Of a DNA stretch of 23,865 nt, positions 22,497 through 23,865 are shown piece by piece. Source of the DNA: NORP240 sp942492445 (GTDB lineage Bacteria > Pseudomonadota > Gammaproteobacteria > Pseudomonadales > Pseudohongiellaceae); assembly GCA_942492445.1 (NCBI GenBank), contig CALOEW010000087.1, forward strand, positions 1 through 23,865, given 5' to 3'. Under the pieces are notes generated by a model, which saw only the letters and a program-made list of their open reading frames with translations, did no database searches and had not been told where the DNA came from. The stretch's first letter is position 1; each line of letters begins with the position of its first letter. The position numbers and the translations under genes are program-made.

Positions 22497-22662
22497 AATA
22501 GTTAAGGCTCCGCTTTGTTTTATGGATAAGACCCTGCTGCCAGCCCAATCCTACAGGGGCGGGCATTTTACGGGAACATGGGGTCACTGGCAAGCCTGGA
22601 TTCAGCTGCCCCGCTTCCGGCAACTGACCCTCAGCTTCAGTGCCACCGCCTGCGTTCCATTC

Positions 22663-22691
22663 TTGACAGCGTAACCCTGCCTCCCTAGCAT
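22663..22691 (+). promoter_or_regulatory. Sigma-70 promoter for ispB
   Basis: TTGACA (22663-22668), a 17-bp spacer and TAGCAT (22686-22691) lie about 54 bp before the ispB ATG. The -35 is perfect and the -10 matches at four of six. Confidence 0.6.
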
Positions 22692-22744
22692 GGCGTCTCA
22701 AAAATCAGCTGCCGAAAAGGCGGCGTTCCCGGCCCACAGAGCTC

Positions 22745-23710
22745 ATGTACGAATCCATTCGCGCGACAGTCGCAAACGATTTTGAAGCAGTCAACCACTA
22801 CGTGGTAGATCAACTTTACTCCAACGTCTCCCTGGTGGAGAGCATCGGCCACTACATCGTGGAGGCCGGCGGCAAGCGCATGCGGCCGGTACTGGTCCTG
22901 CTTAGCGCCAGGGCCTGCGGCATGGAGAACGAAAGCCACATCAGTCTGGCGGCGGTTATAGAGTTCATTCACACAGCGACACTGTTGCATGACGACGTGG
23001 TGGATATGTCCACCATGCGACGTGGACGCCCCACTGCCAACAGTGAGTGGAACAACCCCTCCAGTGTCCTCGTGGGTGATTTCATCTACTCACGCGCATT
23101 CCAGATTCTGGTGTCGCTGAACAACATGCGCATCATGCAGATCATGGCGGATACCACCAATCGGATCGCCGAAGGTGAAGTGCTGCAACTGCTCAATAAA
23201 CATAACGTGGATGTCACCGAGGCGGACTACCTGCGGGTCATTCACAACAAGACCGCAATCCTGTTCCAGGCGGCAGCCCAGTGTGGCGCGATCCTTGCCA
23301 GGGCTGACGAATCGATCGAGCACAGTCTGCGGGATTTCGGTCTCCACGTGGGGACAGCCTTTCAGCTCATCGACGATGTCCTGGACTACGAAGGTGATAC
23401 CGACAAGCTTGGCAAGAACGTCGGCGACGACCTGGCTGAGGGTAAACCGACTCTGCCTCTCATTTACGCCATGCAACACGGCAGCGCAAGCGATGCTCAA
23501 TTGATTCGCGACACTCTGAAGAGCGGCGGGCCGGACTCCCTGGACCGGATCGCCGGCATTGTCCGGGACTGTGGCGGTCTGAATTACACCCGCCAACTGG
23601 CTGAAGAACAGGCTCAGAAAGCCATCTCATGCCTGCGGAACCTGCCGGAATCCAGGTATCGTGACGCCCTGGATTCCATGGCGAGATTCTCGGTTGAACG
23701 GGTCAGTTAA
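22745..23710 (+). CDS. ispB: Octaprenyl (polyprenyl) diphosphate synthase IspB
   Basis: IspB extends farnesyl diphosphate with isopentenyl units to make the side chain of ubiquinone. The 321-residue protein (E. coli 323) has the first Asp-rich motif LLHDDVVDMSTMRRGRPT and the second FQLIDDVLDYEGDTDKLGKN, with the GGKRMRP substrate motif near residue 43. The chain-length class is taken from overall likeness to IspB and is not certain. It is divergent from rplU and has its own promoter. Its stop overlaps the end of the convergent DUF4399 gene by four bases. Confidence 0.95.
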   Translation: MYESIRATVANDFEAVNHYVVDQLYSNVSLVESIGHYIVEAGGKRMRPVLVLLSARACGMENESHISLAAVIEFIHTATLLHDDVVDMSTMRRGRPTANSEWNNPSSVLVGDFIYSRAFQILVSLNNMRIMQIMADTTNRIAEGEVLQLLNKHNVDVTEADYLRVIHNKTAILFQAAAQCGAILARADESIEHSLRDFGLHVGTAFQLIDDVLDYEGDTDKLGKNVGDDLAEGKPTLPLIYAMQHGSASDAQLIRDTLKSGGPDSLDRIAGIVRDCGGLNYTRQLAEEQAQKAISCLRNLPESRYRDALDSMARFSVERVS

Positions 23711-23865
23711 TCAGCCACGGTGACAGTAATCACCTCCGAAACCAGCGGCGGACTGTGCGGCAAATGCAGGTAGTCGGCAAAAAACAACTGCAGGGTATGC
23801 TCGCCGGGCGGCAGGGTCAACCGGGTCTGAGTCTGGCCTCCACCGAAATGGGTGACCGCATCGCC
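23707..23865 (-). CDS. DUF4399 domain protein, C-terminal part
   Basis: Fifty-two residues at the window edge read DAVTHFGGGQTQTRLTLPPG, then EHTLQLFFADYLHLPHSPPL and VSEVITVTVAD before the stop. This resembles the C-terminal half of DUF4399 proteins, small beta-rich and usually exported proteins of unknown role. The N-terminus, where a signal peptide would be expected, lies outside the window. Convergent with ispB, overlapping by four bases. Confidence 0.75.
   Translation of the reverse strand, partial: GDAVTHFGGGQTQTRLTLPPGEHTLQLFFADYLHLPHSPPLVSEVITVTVAD

Overview
The window reads as ordinary chromosome of a free-living gammaproteobacterium with moderately high GC. The evidence is the gene content and order: trmJ divergent from suhB, ispB divergent from rplU-rpmA-obgE-proB, rpsT (with a UUG start) divergent from murJ, an EF-P-like efpL, and a glutathione-dependent formaldehyde dehydrogenase. 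No species can be named from the sequence alone. No prophage, CRISPR array, tRNA or rRNA gene was seen.

Left part (1-8280): trmJ (partial) and a divergent suhB whose metal-binding residues are nearly all replaced; a MATE exporter behind an 18-bp perfect palindrome; a B12-binding-type radical SAM gene broken by one frameshift; a three-gene set on the plus strand (nitroreductase, Cys-rich zinc-ribbon protein, PlsC-type acyltransferase); a TetR-type regulator; and a small secreted protein made of three 35-residue repeats.

Middle (8280-16266): a TauE/SafE permease, then a C1/aldehyde block. PurU faces away from adhC-gloA, followed by folD and an aspartate/aromatic aminotransferase. FolD and PurU could run methylene-THF to formate, while AdhC and GloA handle formaldehyde and methylglyoxal through glutathione. 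A small universal stress protein follows, preceded by a textbook FNR/Anr box spaced exactly for a class II promoter. DAHP synthase and EfpL complete the section.

Right part (16290-23865): a secreted lipase-like hydrolase behind murJ, rpsT, proB, obgE, rpmA, rplU, ispB and the end of a DUF4399 gene. obgE and rpmA carry many single-base indels between about 21,090 and 21,965, although the protein sequence between the indels is well conserved.

The most distinctive non-coding feature is a dispersed palindromic repeat family with four copies (about 4928, 8221, 13893 and 20378). The longest copy is 265 bp with 32-bp perfect terminal inverted repeats. Two copies end exactly at the TAG stop codon of the neighbouring gene.
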